This document shows, in pieces, positions 9,691-18,176 of a stretch of DNA of 64,000 bases. This DNA comes from Clostridiales bacterium (GTDB lineage: Bacteria > Bacillota > Clostridia > Saccharofermentanales > Saccharofermentanaceae): the NCBI GenBank assembly GCA_017962145.1, contig JAGCVX010000010.1, positions 1 to 64,000 of the forward strand, written 5' to 3'. Position 1 is the first letter of the stretch. Each line of letters starts with the position of its first letter. Under the pieces are notes generated by a model. That model was not told the DNA's origin. It did no database searches and saw only the letters and a list, made by a program, of their open reading frames with translations. A program made the translations under genes and the position numbers.

Positions 9691-11292
9691 ATGGATATAC
9701 TTTTTGCAGAAGGATCCGAGAAGAAGACCGTCACACTTCCTGAGCAGACGCTGAAGGACCTCGCCGTCGAGGATCTGATCCGCGGTATCGCCATGAACCA
9801 GGAAGAGCGCGCGATCCTTAAGGAGATGTGGGCGAAGGTGCCGGTCGATCCGAAGGATATCCGCTTCCGCCAGGAGATCTTCCACGATCTTCAGGTGAAT
9901 ACGAACCTGCGCGATTCTCTTTACGAGTCACTGAGCATGATCAAGACCATGAAAGAATACGCCGGTGCAAAGCATGCCGTGAGCGACAAGGACAATGCGC
10001 TCTATACGCTCGTCTCCGATCTTCGCTCGCTGTCGGCGTATGTCAATACTTCCCGTTATCTCTGTGAAAAACTGAGCGATGCCGAGCTTCGCGCGCCGGG
10101 ACTTCTGCAGCTGCGCGATGAACTGAAGACGATTACCGGAACGAAAGAATTTGAAGAAGCAGGTACCGACATCAACAAGATGCTTGAGGACCTGTCCACC
10201 GTGCAGGGTGCGATCATCGGTGTGAACTTCGAGCCGGATCTGACGATCAAGGAGATCTCCGCGATCGAATTCCTTCCGTATCCGACACGCAGCAGATATA
10301 AGTTTGCCGAACTTGCGACATTTATCACGAGCCTTGCTTCTGCAGGGCAAAATGCGCAAGGTGCAGGAAGCCGCGCGGCCGTGCAGCGCATGACCGATCC
10401 GCTTCTGGTCGCGATCGCGCCGAAACTCGAAAAGCATCTGAAACGGCATTTTGCGGAGATCCAAAGACTCCTTTCGAAATACACCCGTCTGGACAGCCAC
10501 TTCATCACGGAGATGTACGAAGGTCTGACCTTCTATCTTTCTGCGGCGCGCTACGCCGAGCGGCTTACCGAGAAAGGCTACGAGATCTGTATCCCGAAGA
10601 TCGACGAGAGCCGGTCCGGCTTTCTGGAAGCGAAAGACTTTTACAATATCCGCATGGCCCTGATCGGCGAGAAAAATGTCGTAAAGAACGACTTTACCTT
10701 CTCTCGGGAAGAGCGTCTCTTTATCCTCACGGGCCCGAACCGCGGCGGTAAAACGATCCTCGAGCAGGGACTCGGACTTCTTTCCCTGATGACGTCGCTG
10801 GGACTTTTCGTTACGGCGTCTTCCTGCTGTGGTCTTCCGTTTAAGAATATCCTGACGCATTTCCCGATCGATGAGAATCTGACGATCAACTACGGACGAC
10901 TCGGTGAAGAAGCGATCCGTATCCGCGCCATCGTGCAGGAGGCGGACGAAGATACGCTGGTGCTTTTTAACGAGACCTACTCGACGACATCTGAGACCGA
11001 CGCACTCTATCTGTCGCAGGACCTTCTGCATATCCTCAAGGACAGAGGATCCGCGGTCATCTTTAATACCCACATCCACGAACTGGCCCGTGGTATCGAG
11101 GCGATGGATGCGTGGGAAGGAAAAAGCCGCGTCGTCAGCCTGGTCATGGAGATCAAGGACAACGTCAATACGTTCAAGCTGAAGCGGTCGGCGCCGGACA
11201 CCAGTTCCTACGCCAGAAATATCGCCATGAAGTACGGCATCACGTACGAACAGATGAAGGAAGCTTCCGCGCCGTCAGAAACTTCTACATAA
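9691..11292 (+). CDS. MutS-like ATPase (no mismatch-recognition domain)
   Basis: 533 residues, well short of MutS or MutS2. The C-terminal third holds a MutS-type ATPase: Walker A TGPNRGGKT near residue 347, a Walker-B-type LVLFNETYSTTSETDA near 422, and a following NTHIHELA. The N-terminal 330 residues are helical and match the MutS core/lever more than any mismatch-binding domain. Such shortened MutS homologues are common in Clostridia; role not established. ATG 9691 has AAGGAGAG 8 bases upstream. A transcript in front of the carrier protein gene 64 bases later is possible, but a promoter-like site lies between. Confidence 0.8.
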   Translation: MDILFAEGSEKKTVTLPEQTLKDLAVEDLIRGIAMNQEERAILKEMWAKVPVDPKDIRFRQEIFHDLQVNTNLRDSLYESLSMIKTMKEYAGAKHAVSDKDNALYTLVSDLRSLSAYVNTSRYLCEKLSDAELRAPGLLQLRDELKTITGTKEFEEAGTDINKMLEDLSTVQGAIIGVNFEPDLTIKEISAIEFLPYPTRSRYKFAELATFITSLASAGQNAQGAGSRAAVQRMTDPLLVAIAPKLEKHLKRHFAEIQRLLSKYTRLDSHFITEMYEGLTFYLSAARYAERLTEKGYEICIPKIDESRSGFLEAKDFYNIRMALIGEKNVVKNDFTFSREERLFILTGPNRGGKTILEQGLGLLSLMTSLGLFVTASSCCGLPFKNILTHFPIDENLTINYGRLGEEAIRIRAIVQEADEDTLVLFNETYSTTSETDALYLSQDLLHILKDRGSAVIFNTHIHELARGIEAMDAWEGKSRVVSLVMEIKDNVNTFKLKRSAPDTSSYARNIAMKYGITYEQMKEASAPSETST

Positions 11293-11314
11293 CATTTCAT
11301 TCTTTTTCCAAAAA

Positions 11315-11323
11315 TGGTATCAT
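11315..11323 (+). promoter_or_regulatory. Extended -10 promoter before carrier protein
   Basis: TGG-TATCAT (hexamer 11318-11323) about 34 bases before the carrier-protein start codon. No clear -35. Confidence 0.4.
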
Positions 11324-11356
11324 ATCGGAAGAATAAATCCATGTGAGGTACTAAGA

Positions 11357-11587
11357 ATGGATGAACTGATTGCAATTCTCAAGGAGATCCACCCGGATGT
11401 GGACTATATGACAGCAACGAATCTGGTGGATGGAAAGATCCTCGATTCTTTCGATATCATCTCTCTCGTTTCGGAGATCGCCGACAAGTTTGACGTCGTC
11501 GTATCTGCGGAGCACATGATCCCGGAGAACTTTAACTCGGCCCAGGCACTTTGGAACCTGATCCAGAAGCTGGAAGACGAGGAGTAA
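11357..11587 (+). CDS. Acyl/aminoacyl carrier protein (DltC-like)
   Basis: 76 residues, acidic and helical, as in acyl carrier proteins and DltC. The phosphopantetheine attachment serine is in the motif LDSFDIISLV (residues about 31-40). It would carry the amino acid activated by the DltA-like enzyme and hand it to the MBOAT membrane protein encoded 12 bases downstream. A GTGAGG sequence precedes the ATG. Fatty-acid ACP is unlikely because no fatty-acid genes are nearby and the next gene is a DltB-like protein. Confidence 0.85.
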   Translation: MDELIAILKEIHPDVDYMTATNLVDGKILDSFDIISLVSEIADKFDVVVSAEHMIPENFNSAQALWNLIQKLEDEE

Positions 11588-11599
11588 GATCTCTAATCT

Positions 11600-13225
11600 A
11601 TGCTTTTTACTTCCTACGAATTTATCGGTTTTGTGATCCTTCTGGTCGCACTTTACTATGTGCTTCCGAAGAAGGCGAAGTGGCCCTTGCTTCTGCTGGG
11701 GTCTTACGTTTTCTATTTCTTTGCGGGCTGGAAGTTCCTGTTTTATATCCTCGCGGTGACCATCATCACGTATGTGGCGGGAATTCTGATCTCGAAGAAC
11801 AAGAAGGCGGCCGATGCCCGTTTCGCCGAGATGAAAGCACTGGACAAGAACGGAAGCGGAAATCCGGAGGAAGTGGGCAAAGACGCCAGAAAGCGTTATA
11901 AAGAAGCCCAGAAGGCGAAGCGCCGTCATATCATGGCGTGGGGCATCACGATCGCACTTTTGATCCTCGCGGTCGTCAAATACACGAACTTCACGATCTA
12001 TAACATCAACGGGATCCTTTCGGCATTTCACGCACCGAAGCGGATCAATTTCCTGACCATCGCACTGCCGATGGGTATTTCTTTTTACACATTCCAGGCG
12101 GTCGGCTACGTCATCGACGTGTACCGTGACCGTCACGAAGCGCAGACGAATTTCTTCAAGTACGCGCTCTTCGTATCTTTCTTCCCCCAGCTCGTCCAGG
12201 GCCCGATCAGCCGATATGGCGATCTGAGTACAGAGCTTTTCACACCGCATACTTTTAACGGTCGCGTGGTGGAACGGGGCCTTCAGAGAGTGATCTGGGG
12301 ATATTTCAAAAAGCTCGTTATCGCGGACCGTATCCTGCCCGCCGTCAATACCATGATCGATACACCGGAGAACTATAAAGGTGCCTTCGTTTTCATGGTC
12401 ATGATGTTCTACGCGCTCGAGCTCTACGCCGATTTTACGGGCGGTATCGACATCACGATCGGTATTGCCGAGATGCTCGGCATCCCGGTCAAGGAGAACT
12501 TCGAGCGTCCGTTCTTCAGCAAGAATATCGCCGAGTACTGGAGACGCTGGCATATCACGATGGGTACGTGGTTCACGGACTATATCTTCTATCCGATCTC
12601 GGTTTCCGGTCCGATGCTCAAGCTCAGCAAATGGAGCCGTGCGCATCTGGGTGAGAAGGTCGGTAAGCGTGTGCCGGTCTATCTGGCGTCTTTCGTTGTG
12701 TGGTTCACCACCGGTATCTGGCACGGCGCAAGCTGGAACTTCATCGTCTGGGGTCTTGGGAACTTCGTCGTCATCATGATCTCCCAGGAACTCGAGCCGC
12801 TTTACAGAGCATTTCACAAGAAAGTAAATACCGATGACAGCAAGATCTACACAGTCTTTCAGATCATCCGCACTATCCTCCTGATGAGTGCGCTCCGACT
12901 TTTCGACTGCTATCGCGATGTGCCGCTGACCTTTAAGATGTTCGGCACGATGTTTACCACATGGAACTGGGGGACTTTGGGAAATGGCGCGCTGCTGGGT
13001 CTGGGTATCGGCAAGGCCGACTACGTCATCCTCGGTATCGGCACGCTTATGCTGATCGGTGTCAGCATGCTGTCCCATTCCGGCTCGCTGCGCGACAAGA
13101 TGGAAAAGAAACTTCCCTTTGCCGCTCGCTGGGCTGTGTTTACGATTCTGCTTTTAGTGATCGTGGTATTTGGCGCATATGGCCAGGGCTACGACGCGGC
13201 GCAGTTCATCTACAACCAGTTCTGA
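11600..13225 (+). CDS. MBOAT family membrane acyltransferase (DltB/AlgI-like)
   Basis: 541-residue polytopic membrane protein with about ten hydrophobic segments. The MBOAT hallmark is seen at FTTGIWHGASWNFIVWG (near residue 370, catalytic His in WHG). A second conserved region lies around SFFPQLVQGPISRY. It is at the upper end of the length range (DltB is about 400, AlgI about 500), with a charged cytosolic insertion at residues 65-110. It moves an acyl or aminoacyl group across the membrane from the carrier protein. It lies 12 bases after the carrier gene. It is convergent with HTH-PurM, and its terminator lies inside that gene's 3' end. Confidence 0.85.
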   Translation: MLFTSYEFIGFVILLVALYYVLPKKAKWPLLLLGSYVFYFFAGWKFLFYILAVTIITYVAGILISKNKKAADARFAEMKALDKNGSGNPEEVGKDARKRYKEAQKAKRRHIMAWGITIALLILAVVKYTNFTIYNINGILSAFHAPKRINFLTIALPMGISFYTFQAVGYVIDVYRDRHEAQTNFFKYALFVSFFPQLVQGPISRYGDLSTELFTPHTFNGRVVERGLQRVIWGYFKKLVIADRILPAVNTMIDTPENYKGAFVFMVMMFYALELYADFTGGIDITIGIAEMLGIPVKENFERPFFSKNIAEYWRRWHITMGTWFTDYIFYPISVSGPMLKLSKWSRAHLGEKVGKRVPVYLASFVVWFTTGIWHGASWNFIVWGLGNFVVIMISQELEPLYRAFHKKVNTDDSKIYTVFQIIRTILLMSALRLFDCYRDVPLTFKMFGTMFTTWNWGTLGNGALLGLGIGKADYVILGIGTLMLIGVSMLSHSGSLRDKMEKKLPFAARWAVFTILLLVIVVFGAYGQGYDAAQFIYNQF

Positions 13226-13236
13226 TCCGAAGACAT

Positions 13237-14499
13237 TTATACCCACTTTAAGCGGTTTTTGAAGAGCACCTTTTCGGTGCTTTTTCCTTTTGCTTCGGTG
13301 ATGGTTCCTATCTCATAGCAGTCGTAGAAAGAAGACAGATGTGAGATGACCTTCGCCTTATCTTTTGGAGAAACGACGATCGTCATGCCGACGCCCATGT
13401 TAAATGTGCTGAGCATCTCGGCGTCGGAGACATTTCCTTTTTCCTTGATGAAAGAAAATACCGGCAGGATCTTGATCTTCGATCTGTCGATCTGAGCGGT
13501 AAGTCCGCCCGGGATCACGCGGCAGAGATTGCCTGCGATACCGCCGCCCGTGATATGGGCCATACCGCGGATCAGGTCCTTGCCGAAAAGGCCTTTCAAT
13601 GCAGGGTAGTAGGGGGTATGCGGCTTCATGATCTCTTCGATAAATGTATTGCCGTTGATCTTTTCGAGCTTGATCTGCGGCATCTTATCCAGGAGCATGC
13701 GCACCAGCGAATAGCCGTTGGTGTGAAGTCCGTTTGAAGCAAGAGAGAGGACCACATCGCCTTCGCGGATCGCAGATCCGTCGATGATGTGCTTTTTCTC
13801 CGCGATACCTGCAATGCTCGAAGTCAGGACATATACACCTGCGTCCACGACCGATGGCTGGATGGAGGTCTCGCCCCCGACGAGGGAGCACTCGTTTTCC
13901 CGGCAGGCATCGGATACGCCCTTGACCAGTGCGCTGATCGTTGCTTTCTCGGCTTTGCCGCAGACGATCGTATCGAGGACGGCAAGGGGAGTGGCGCCCA
14001 TGACGGCGATGTCGTTGATGAGGTGGTTGATCATGTCATGGCAGATGGACTCGGTGTAGCCGTACTCCATCGCTAGTTTCTGCTTACTTCCGGGCTCTTC
14101 GGACTTTAGAACGAGCACCGGTTCTTTGATCGACGGGAAATGAATATCGTAAAGCGAAGCAAAAGGCCCGAGTCCGTTCAGCACGCGCTTGTCTTTCGTG
14201 GCCAGATGCTTTTTCATCTCGGACTTGATGGAGTCGGTATAGGCGATGTCGATACCGGCTTTACTATAGGACAGACCGTCCTGATCCTTCTCGCAGCCCG
14301 AGAGTAGTTCGTCGACGGAGACGCCCAGCGTTTTCGCCAGATCCGCAAGCACTTCGATGTTCGGATAGGCTTTTCCGTTCTCCCATTTCGATACGCTTTG
14401 AAATGAAACATTCAACTGTTCGGCGAGCTGACCCTGGGTCAGTCCCAGTTCATGACGCTTCTCTGTGATAAACTTTCCAACCTTGATGCTATCGACCAT
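13237..14499 (-). CDS. XRE helix-turn-helix fused to a PurM (AIR synthase)-like domain
   Basis: 420 residues. Residues 5-62 are a Cro/C1-type HTH (LGLTQGQLAEQLNVSFQSVSKWENG, then LADLAKTLGVSVDELL). Residues 75-415 align throughout with PurM, aminoimidazole ribonucleotide synthase: VLNGLGPFASLYD, HDMINHLINDIAVMGATPL, SLVGGETSI and LASNGLHTNGYSLVR. The usual TDGVGTK loop is changed to SEEPGSK, so catalysis is uncertain. No other purine gene is near. SD GGAGG lies 9 bases before ATG. A 6-2-6 inverted repeat in the upstream promoter may be its own operator. It could be a purine-sensing repressor, a regulated enzyme, or both. Confidence 0.8.
   Translation of the reverse strand: MVDSIKVGKFITEKRHELGLTQGQLAEQLNVSFQSVSKWENGKAYPNIEVLADLAKTLGVSVDELLSGCEKDQDGLSYSKAGIDIAYTDSIKSEMKKHLATKDKRVLNGLGPFASLYDIHFPSIKEPVLVLKSEEPGSKQKLAMEYGYTESICHDMINHLINDIAVMGATPLAVLDTIVCGKAEKATISALVKGVSDACRENECSLVGGETSIQPSVVDAGVYVLTSSIAGIAEKKHIIDGSAIREGDVVLSLASNGLHTNGYSLVRMLLDKMPQIKLEKINGNTFIEEIMKPHTPYYPALKGLFGKDLIRGMAHITGGGIAGNLCRVIPGGLTAQIDRSKIKILPVFSFIKEKGNVSDAEMLSTFNMGVGMTIVVSPKDKAKVISHLSSFYDCYEIGTITEAKGKSTEKVLFKNRLKWV
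13263..13286 (+). terminator. Forward terminator inside the 3' end of the HTH-PurM gene
   Basis: Stem AGCACC/GGTGCT (extendable to 9 bp) around loop TTTTC, followed by TTTTT. It is oriented to stop transcription from the MBOAT gene, whose stop is 37 bases upstream, yet it lies within the last codons of the convergent HTH-PurM gene. Confidence 0.65.
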
Positions 14500-14556
14500 A
14501 GTGCTTTACCTCCGTCGCTTTCTGCCTTCAGTATGCAGCAGGAAAAGGATGCCTTG

Positions 14557-14570
14557 CAATAACATTATTG
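14557..14570 (-). promoter_or_regulatory. Inverted repeat, candidate operator of HTH-PurM
   Basis: CAATAA-CA-TTATTG, a 6-2-6 inverted repeat 58-71 bases upstream of the HTH-PurM start. On the minus strand it overlaps a possible -10 (AATAAT) placed 18 bases after TTGAAT. Position and symmetry fit an XRE repressor site. Confidence 0.45.
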
Positions 14571-14605
14571 TTGAAAAAGGGAGATAAATTCAACCAAAAG
14601 GCGAA

Positions 14606-15928
14606 TTATCGCTTCATACCTACAACGACCCAGTCTTCCTCTTCGAGGTGATACGGAGCACCGCAGGACGGGCACTGCAGAAGATGCATCGCGTCAAAGC
14701 TGGCGGCGCAGGATTTGCAGTTAACGGCGTGAATGGAGAAGCCGAGGTTTTCCTGAGCGGTGAGCTTCTTGACCAGAGTCATGTTGAAGTCTTCTTTCTT
14801 CTGCACGATCTTGCCGTTGATCAGGTAGGTGTTGTAAAGGTATACACGAACCAGAAGGACCAGATCATTTCCATTCTGGACGGTAAGATTCAAAAACTTC
14901 ATCGCGCCTCTGTAGGACACGTCGATGATATTGTCCAGATCCGGGATGTTCGGTTCGCCGCGGTAAATGCTCATGTTGGCGCGGTCTTCGGAGAAGACGA
15001 TCGCACGGAACAGCGACAGAACTTTACCTTCGAAGAATTCATAGGAGAATTCCGGATCGAAGCGCTTCATGGCGTTGGTCAGAGACTTCTTTGTGAGTGC
15101 GGCTGTCTGAGTATCTACTGTGGTGACGGCCTGTGTGGCCATGCGGCCAAACATGAAAAAGGCCAGGAAGATGCTGCAGGTCAGATAGCTGATGACGGCA
15201 CCTAAGAATCCGCCCAGAAGGGTCGCGCCTGCGCCCATCACGATCGCGATCGTGTGGGAATCGACACTGTTCCACTGCGAGAATGTGGTATATCCACCCA
15301 AGCCGAAGGCGATCAGCAGAGCCATCGTGATGACGGTAGGCTTGAGCCAGCTCGTTGTCTTGCTGCTGACCATCTGCGGGAGCATGTAGAAGTTACTGAC
15401 GCAGGGGAAAAGCTGGGACATCTGAAATCTCGTGCCGCACATCGGGCAGCCGTTTGAAAAGATTTCCAGTGTTGCCTGGTGACCGCAGTTCGGGCAGACA
15501 TAAGCCGCGTCTTTCAGATCCTGACGGTCCAGAACGTTGGCATAGAAGATGCTGGTTGCTTTTTTATGCTTTTGAAGGATCTTGCTCGAAGCGACCGATG
15601 TGTACTGCGAGGAAGATGTGATATCAATAAATGCAAGGTCGGATGTGTAGGGAGGACGCTGTCTGGAAACAGAATGCTTTACGCCCTTCGGATCCGGTGT
15701 GTATCGGCGCTGGATCTTGACTCCTTTTTCGGCCAGACGCTTTTCGTGCTGATGCAGGTAGTAGCGCATGTCGAAGGAAGCGCGTGCCGGCTCGGTTCCG
15801 TCCTCATAAAAACGTGCCAGATCGGCCATGAATTCATCGCGGATGTGGTCTGCCGGTTTCGGCGTGTGGTTTGCCAGATCCATCCAATTGTTGAAACCCT
15901 CTGAAACTCGATCCATAAAAGATGCCAT
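14606..15928 (-). CDS. Tim44-like domain membrane protein with two zinc ribbons
   Basis: 440 residues. A first zinc ribbon lies at YVCPNCGH...GCPMCGT (near residues 143-165). Two TM helices follow (about 195-215 and 225-255). Next is a cytosolic Tim44-like domain (region AMKRFDPEFSYEFFEGKVLSLFRAIVF, then YRGEPN), and then a second ribbon near the C terminus (NCKSCAASFD...QCPSCGAPY). Function unknown; homologues are common in Clostridia. ATG 15928 has AAGGAGG nine bases upstream; a TTG two codons earlier is too near the SD. It lies between PlsC and HTH-PurM on the same strand, with its own promoter-like site. Confidence 0.75.
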   Translation of the reverse strand: MASFMDRVSEGFNNWMDLANHTPKPADHIRDEFMADLARFYEDGTEPARASFDMRYYLHQHEKRLAEKGVKIQRRYTPDPKGVKHSVSRQRPPYTSDLAFIDITSSSQYTSVASSKILQKHKKATSIFYANVLDRQDLKDAAYVCPNCGHQATLEIFSNGCPMCGTRFQMSQLFPCVSNFYMLPQMVSSKTTSWLKPTVITMALLIAFGLGGYTTFSQWNSVDSHTIAIVMGAGATLLGGFLGAVISYLTCSIFLAFFMFGRMATQAVTTVDTQTAALTKKSLTNAMKRFDPEFSYEFFEGKVLSLFRAIVFSEDRANMSIYRGEPNIPDLDNIIDVSYRGAMKFLNLTVQNGNDLVLLVRVYLYNTYLINGKIVQKKEDFNMTLVKKLTAQENLGFSIHAVNCKSCAASFDAMHLLQCPSCGAPYHLEEEDWVVVGMKR

Positions 15929-15962
15929 ACCCAATACCCTCCTTATCAGGAACTACGTGTTC

Positions 15963-15971
15963 ATTGTAGCA
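15963..15971 (-). promoter_or_regulatory. Extended -10 promoter of the Tim44-like gene
   Basis: On the minus strand, TGC-TACAAT (hexamer 15963-15968), 35 bases before the start codon. The -35 is weak. Confidence 0.45.
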
Positions 15972-16068
15972 CAGGAAGAATCAGGATATTACCATCCAAA
16001 TGACGGGATAGGCGCAGATTATTCGCTAAGACGGAAAATGCAGAGCGACAGTGCATTTGCCGAAGCAA

Positions 16069-16821
16069 TCAGAGCGGGAATTCCTCGAGATCCTTGGCGA
16101 TCATGTCGCGTGCTTCATCGGAGATATCGGAAGTCTTTGCACCTTTGACGTGGTCGGCAGGCATGATGTCTACGACTTTGATGCGGACTTTGGTGCTTCT
16201 CCACGGATAGTTCTTGCCGATCTTTTCGGTGCCCTGGATCGTCAGTACGACGACGGGAACGTTGGCTTTCTGGGCGATCTTGAAGACGCCGTTATGGAAA
16301 GGAAGGAGCTTGCACTTTTTGCTTCGGGTTCCTTCCGGATAAACGAAGATCGAGACCTCATCCGCGATCAGAAGCTTGCTGGCGCGGTCGATGGTCATCA
16401 TGGCATTTCTCGGGTTCTCACGGTCGATGCTCATGAAGCAGCAGCGGCGGATCATGCGGCCGTAGAACGGGATTTTGAAGTTCGACTCCTTCGAGATGAA
16501 GGACGGGTGGAACTTGCGGAGCACGCGCCAGGAGATGAGCGGGTCGAAGTTGGAACGGTGGTTACATACAAAGAGCATTCTTCTGCCTTCAGGGATCTTC
16601 TCAAAGCCCTGCAGATCGTACTTTACACGCATGATGCGCATGCCGATTCCGGTCGTGGACTGAAGAAGGAAACGGTAGAACTTGGATTCTTTGTTATATT
16701 CCTTCTTGGTGTTGATGAACATGGACGCGGCAAACGTGAAAAGAAAATATAAGATGATGCCGGCGACCTTGACGCCGACGATGCCGAGCAGTACATAAAG
16801 CGCGTAAAGCAGATATTTCAT
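16069..16821 (-). CDS. plsC: 1-acyl-sn-glycerol-3-phosphate acyltransferase (PlsC family)
   Basis: 250 residues. An N-terminal TM helix (about 3-30) is followed by the acyltransferase domain. The catalytic HX4D motif is seen as NHRSNFDPL (near residue 86), and the substrate-binding motif as FVYPEGTRS (near 158). It esterifies lysophosphatidic acid to phosphatidic acid at the inner membrane face. ATG 16821 has AGGAGG 5 bases upstream; longer frames lack an SD. It is divergent from the SGNH-like gene with about 155 bases between the two start codons. Confidence 0.85.
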   Translation of the reverse strand: MKYLLYALYVLLGIVGVKVAGIILYFLFTFAASMFINTKKEYNKESKFYRFLLQSTTGIGMRIMRVKYDLQGFEKIPEGRRMLFVCNHRSNFDPLISWRVLRKFHPSFISKESNFKIPFYGRMIRRCCFMSIDRENPRNAMMTIDRASKLLIADEVSIFVYPEGTRSKKCKLLPFHNGVFKIAQKANVPVVVLTIQGTEKIGKNYPWRSTKVRIKVVDIMPADHVKGAKTSDISDEARDMIAKDLEEFPL

Positions 16822-16870
16822 AGAGCCCTCCTTCGGGGTGCGTTGATCCTTTTTCGGTTTCCGAAGAAAC

Positions 16871-16879
16871 ATTCTATCA
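16871..16879 (-). promoter_or_regulatory. Extended -10 promoter of plsC
   Basis: On the minus strand, TGA-TAGAAT (hexamer 16871-16876), about 50 bases before the plsC start. No obvious -35. Confidence 0.4.
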
Positions 16880-16910
16880 CAAAAAGCGGTTTTACACATG
16901 GGAAAGTGTG

Positions 16911-16939
16911 CTTACAAAAATGCCTTGTTGTGCTAGAAT
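16911..16939 (+). promoter_or_regulatory. SigA-type promoter with extended -10
   Basis: CTTACA (16911-16916), 17-base spacer, TAGAAT (16934-16939) preceded by TGC. It drives the SGNH-like gene 38 bases downstream. Confidence 0.5.
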
Positions 16940-16976
16940 GCTGATGATTCGAATTATTCTATCTCGGGAGAAGAGC

Positions 16977-18059
16977 ATGCAAAGCGAAGACGCAACAAAG
17001 AACGAACAGGTACAAAACGAGAATAAGGGAGAAAAGAAGTCTTCCCGCATCAGAAAGATCGCACTGGTCCTGGCGCTTCTCGTGCTGTCGTTTGCCGTAC
17101 TCCATATGGTGGATCTGCTTCTTCGTCCGAAGTATATGGGCGAGGTCACCGAGGGCGCGCTTACTGCGGAATACTATAATGCCTATGGTCATCACGATGT
17201 GCTCTTTGTCGGCGACTGCGAAGTCTATGAGAATTTCTCGACCGTTCAGCTGTGGCGCGAATATGGTATCAACAGCTTTATCCGTGGCGGCGCACAACAG
17301 CTGGTATGGCAGTCTTACTATCTTCTCGAAGATGCCCTTCGCTACGAGACGCCGGATGTCGTCGTGTTCAACGTTCTTTCTCTGATGTATAACGAACCGC
17401 AGAACGAGGCGTACAACCGTATGGCACTCGATGGCATGCGATGGAGTCCCACGAAGTGGAAAGCCGTCGAGGCATCGATGTGTGAGGGCGAGAACATGGT
17501 CGATTATCTCTTCCCGATCCTTCGCTACCACAGCCGCTGGAACGAGCTTTCCAAGGACGATTTCAAATACTGGCTGAAAAAAGACACCATCTCCTTTAAC
17601 GGATACTATCTCAGAACCGAGATCATGCCGGCAGGACAGATGCCGCCGGCCCGTCCGCTCGGCGATTACTCTTTCGGAGACAAGGCGATGGAATATCTCG
17701 ATAAGATGACAGATCTTTGCAAAGAAAAGGGGATACATCTGGTCCTGATCAAGTCTCCGTCTTTGTATCCGCACTGGTACGACGAGTGGGATCAGAACAT
17801 GGAAAACTATGCAAAAGAGCACGATATCCTCTATATCAACATGCTTTCTATCGCCGAGACAGAGATCGGCATCGACTACAGCCTTGACACGTACGATGCC
17901 GGACTTCATATGAACGTGACCGGCGCGGAAAAGTGCGCGTCCTACCTCGGCCGCATCCTCGTAGACACCTACGGCCTTTCTGACCATAGAGATGACCCGA
18001 AGATGAGTGATTACTGGGCGGATGTCGGAAAACGGTATGACGAAGCGAAAAATTGCTAA
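16977..18059 (+). CDS. Membrane-anchored SGNH-hydrolase-like protein (DltD/AlgJ type)
   Basis: 360 residues. A charged cytosolic N terminus is followed by one TM helix (about residues 25-45) and an extracytoplasmic SGNH-like domain. The first block reads FVGDCEVYENF (near residue 78), with Cys where the catalytic Ser of GDS/GSS is expected. Block V is DAGLHMNVTG near residue 302 with the usual D-x-x-H. The pattern LW-x-x-YG...Q...YYLLEDAL matches DltD/AlgX-type proteins. It may take part in the transfer started by the DltA/C/B-like proteins, although it sits 3.7 kb from the MBOAT gene. GGGAGAAG precedes the ATG. Confidence 0.7.
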   Translation: MQSEDATKNEQVQNENKGEKKSSRIRKIALVLALLVLSFAVLHMVDLLLRPKYMGEVTEGALTAEYYNAYGHHDVLFVGDCEVYENFSTVQLWREYGINSFIRGGAQQLVWQSYYLLEDALRYETPDVVVFNVLSLMYNEPQNEAYNRMALDGMRWSPTKWKAVEASMCEGENMVDYLFPILRYHSRWNELSKDDFKYWLKKDTISFNGYYLRTEIMPAGQMPPARPLGDYSFGDKAMEYLDKMTDLCKEKGIHLVLIKSPSLYPHWYDEWDQNMENYAKEHDILYINMLSIAETEIGIDYSLDTYDAGLHMNVTGAEKCASYLGRILVDTYGLSDHRDDPKMSDYWADVGKRYDEAKNC

Positions 18060-18176
18060 CAATTCATGAACTTTACCCGAAGTGCCTTTGCACAAGATAA
18101 GACATAGTGTTAAAGTTATTTTAGTCAAAAACAGTCTCAAAAATGGCTGAATCAAATAGAAGTTTGGGTTGATACT

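Noticed and set aside
11351..13078. 575-residue minus-strand frame opposite the carrier protein and MBOAT genes
   Set aside because: Clear shadow of the plus-strand genes, His/Arg/Asp-rich without domains.
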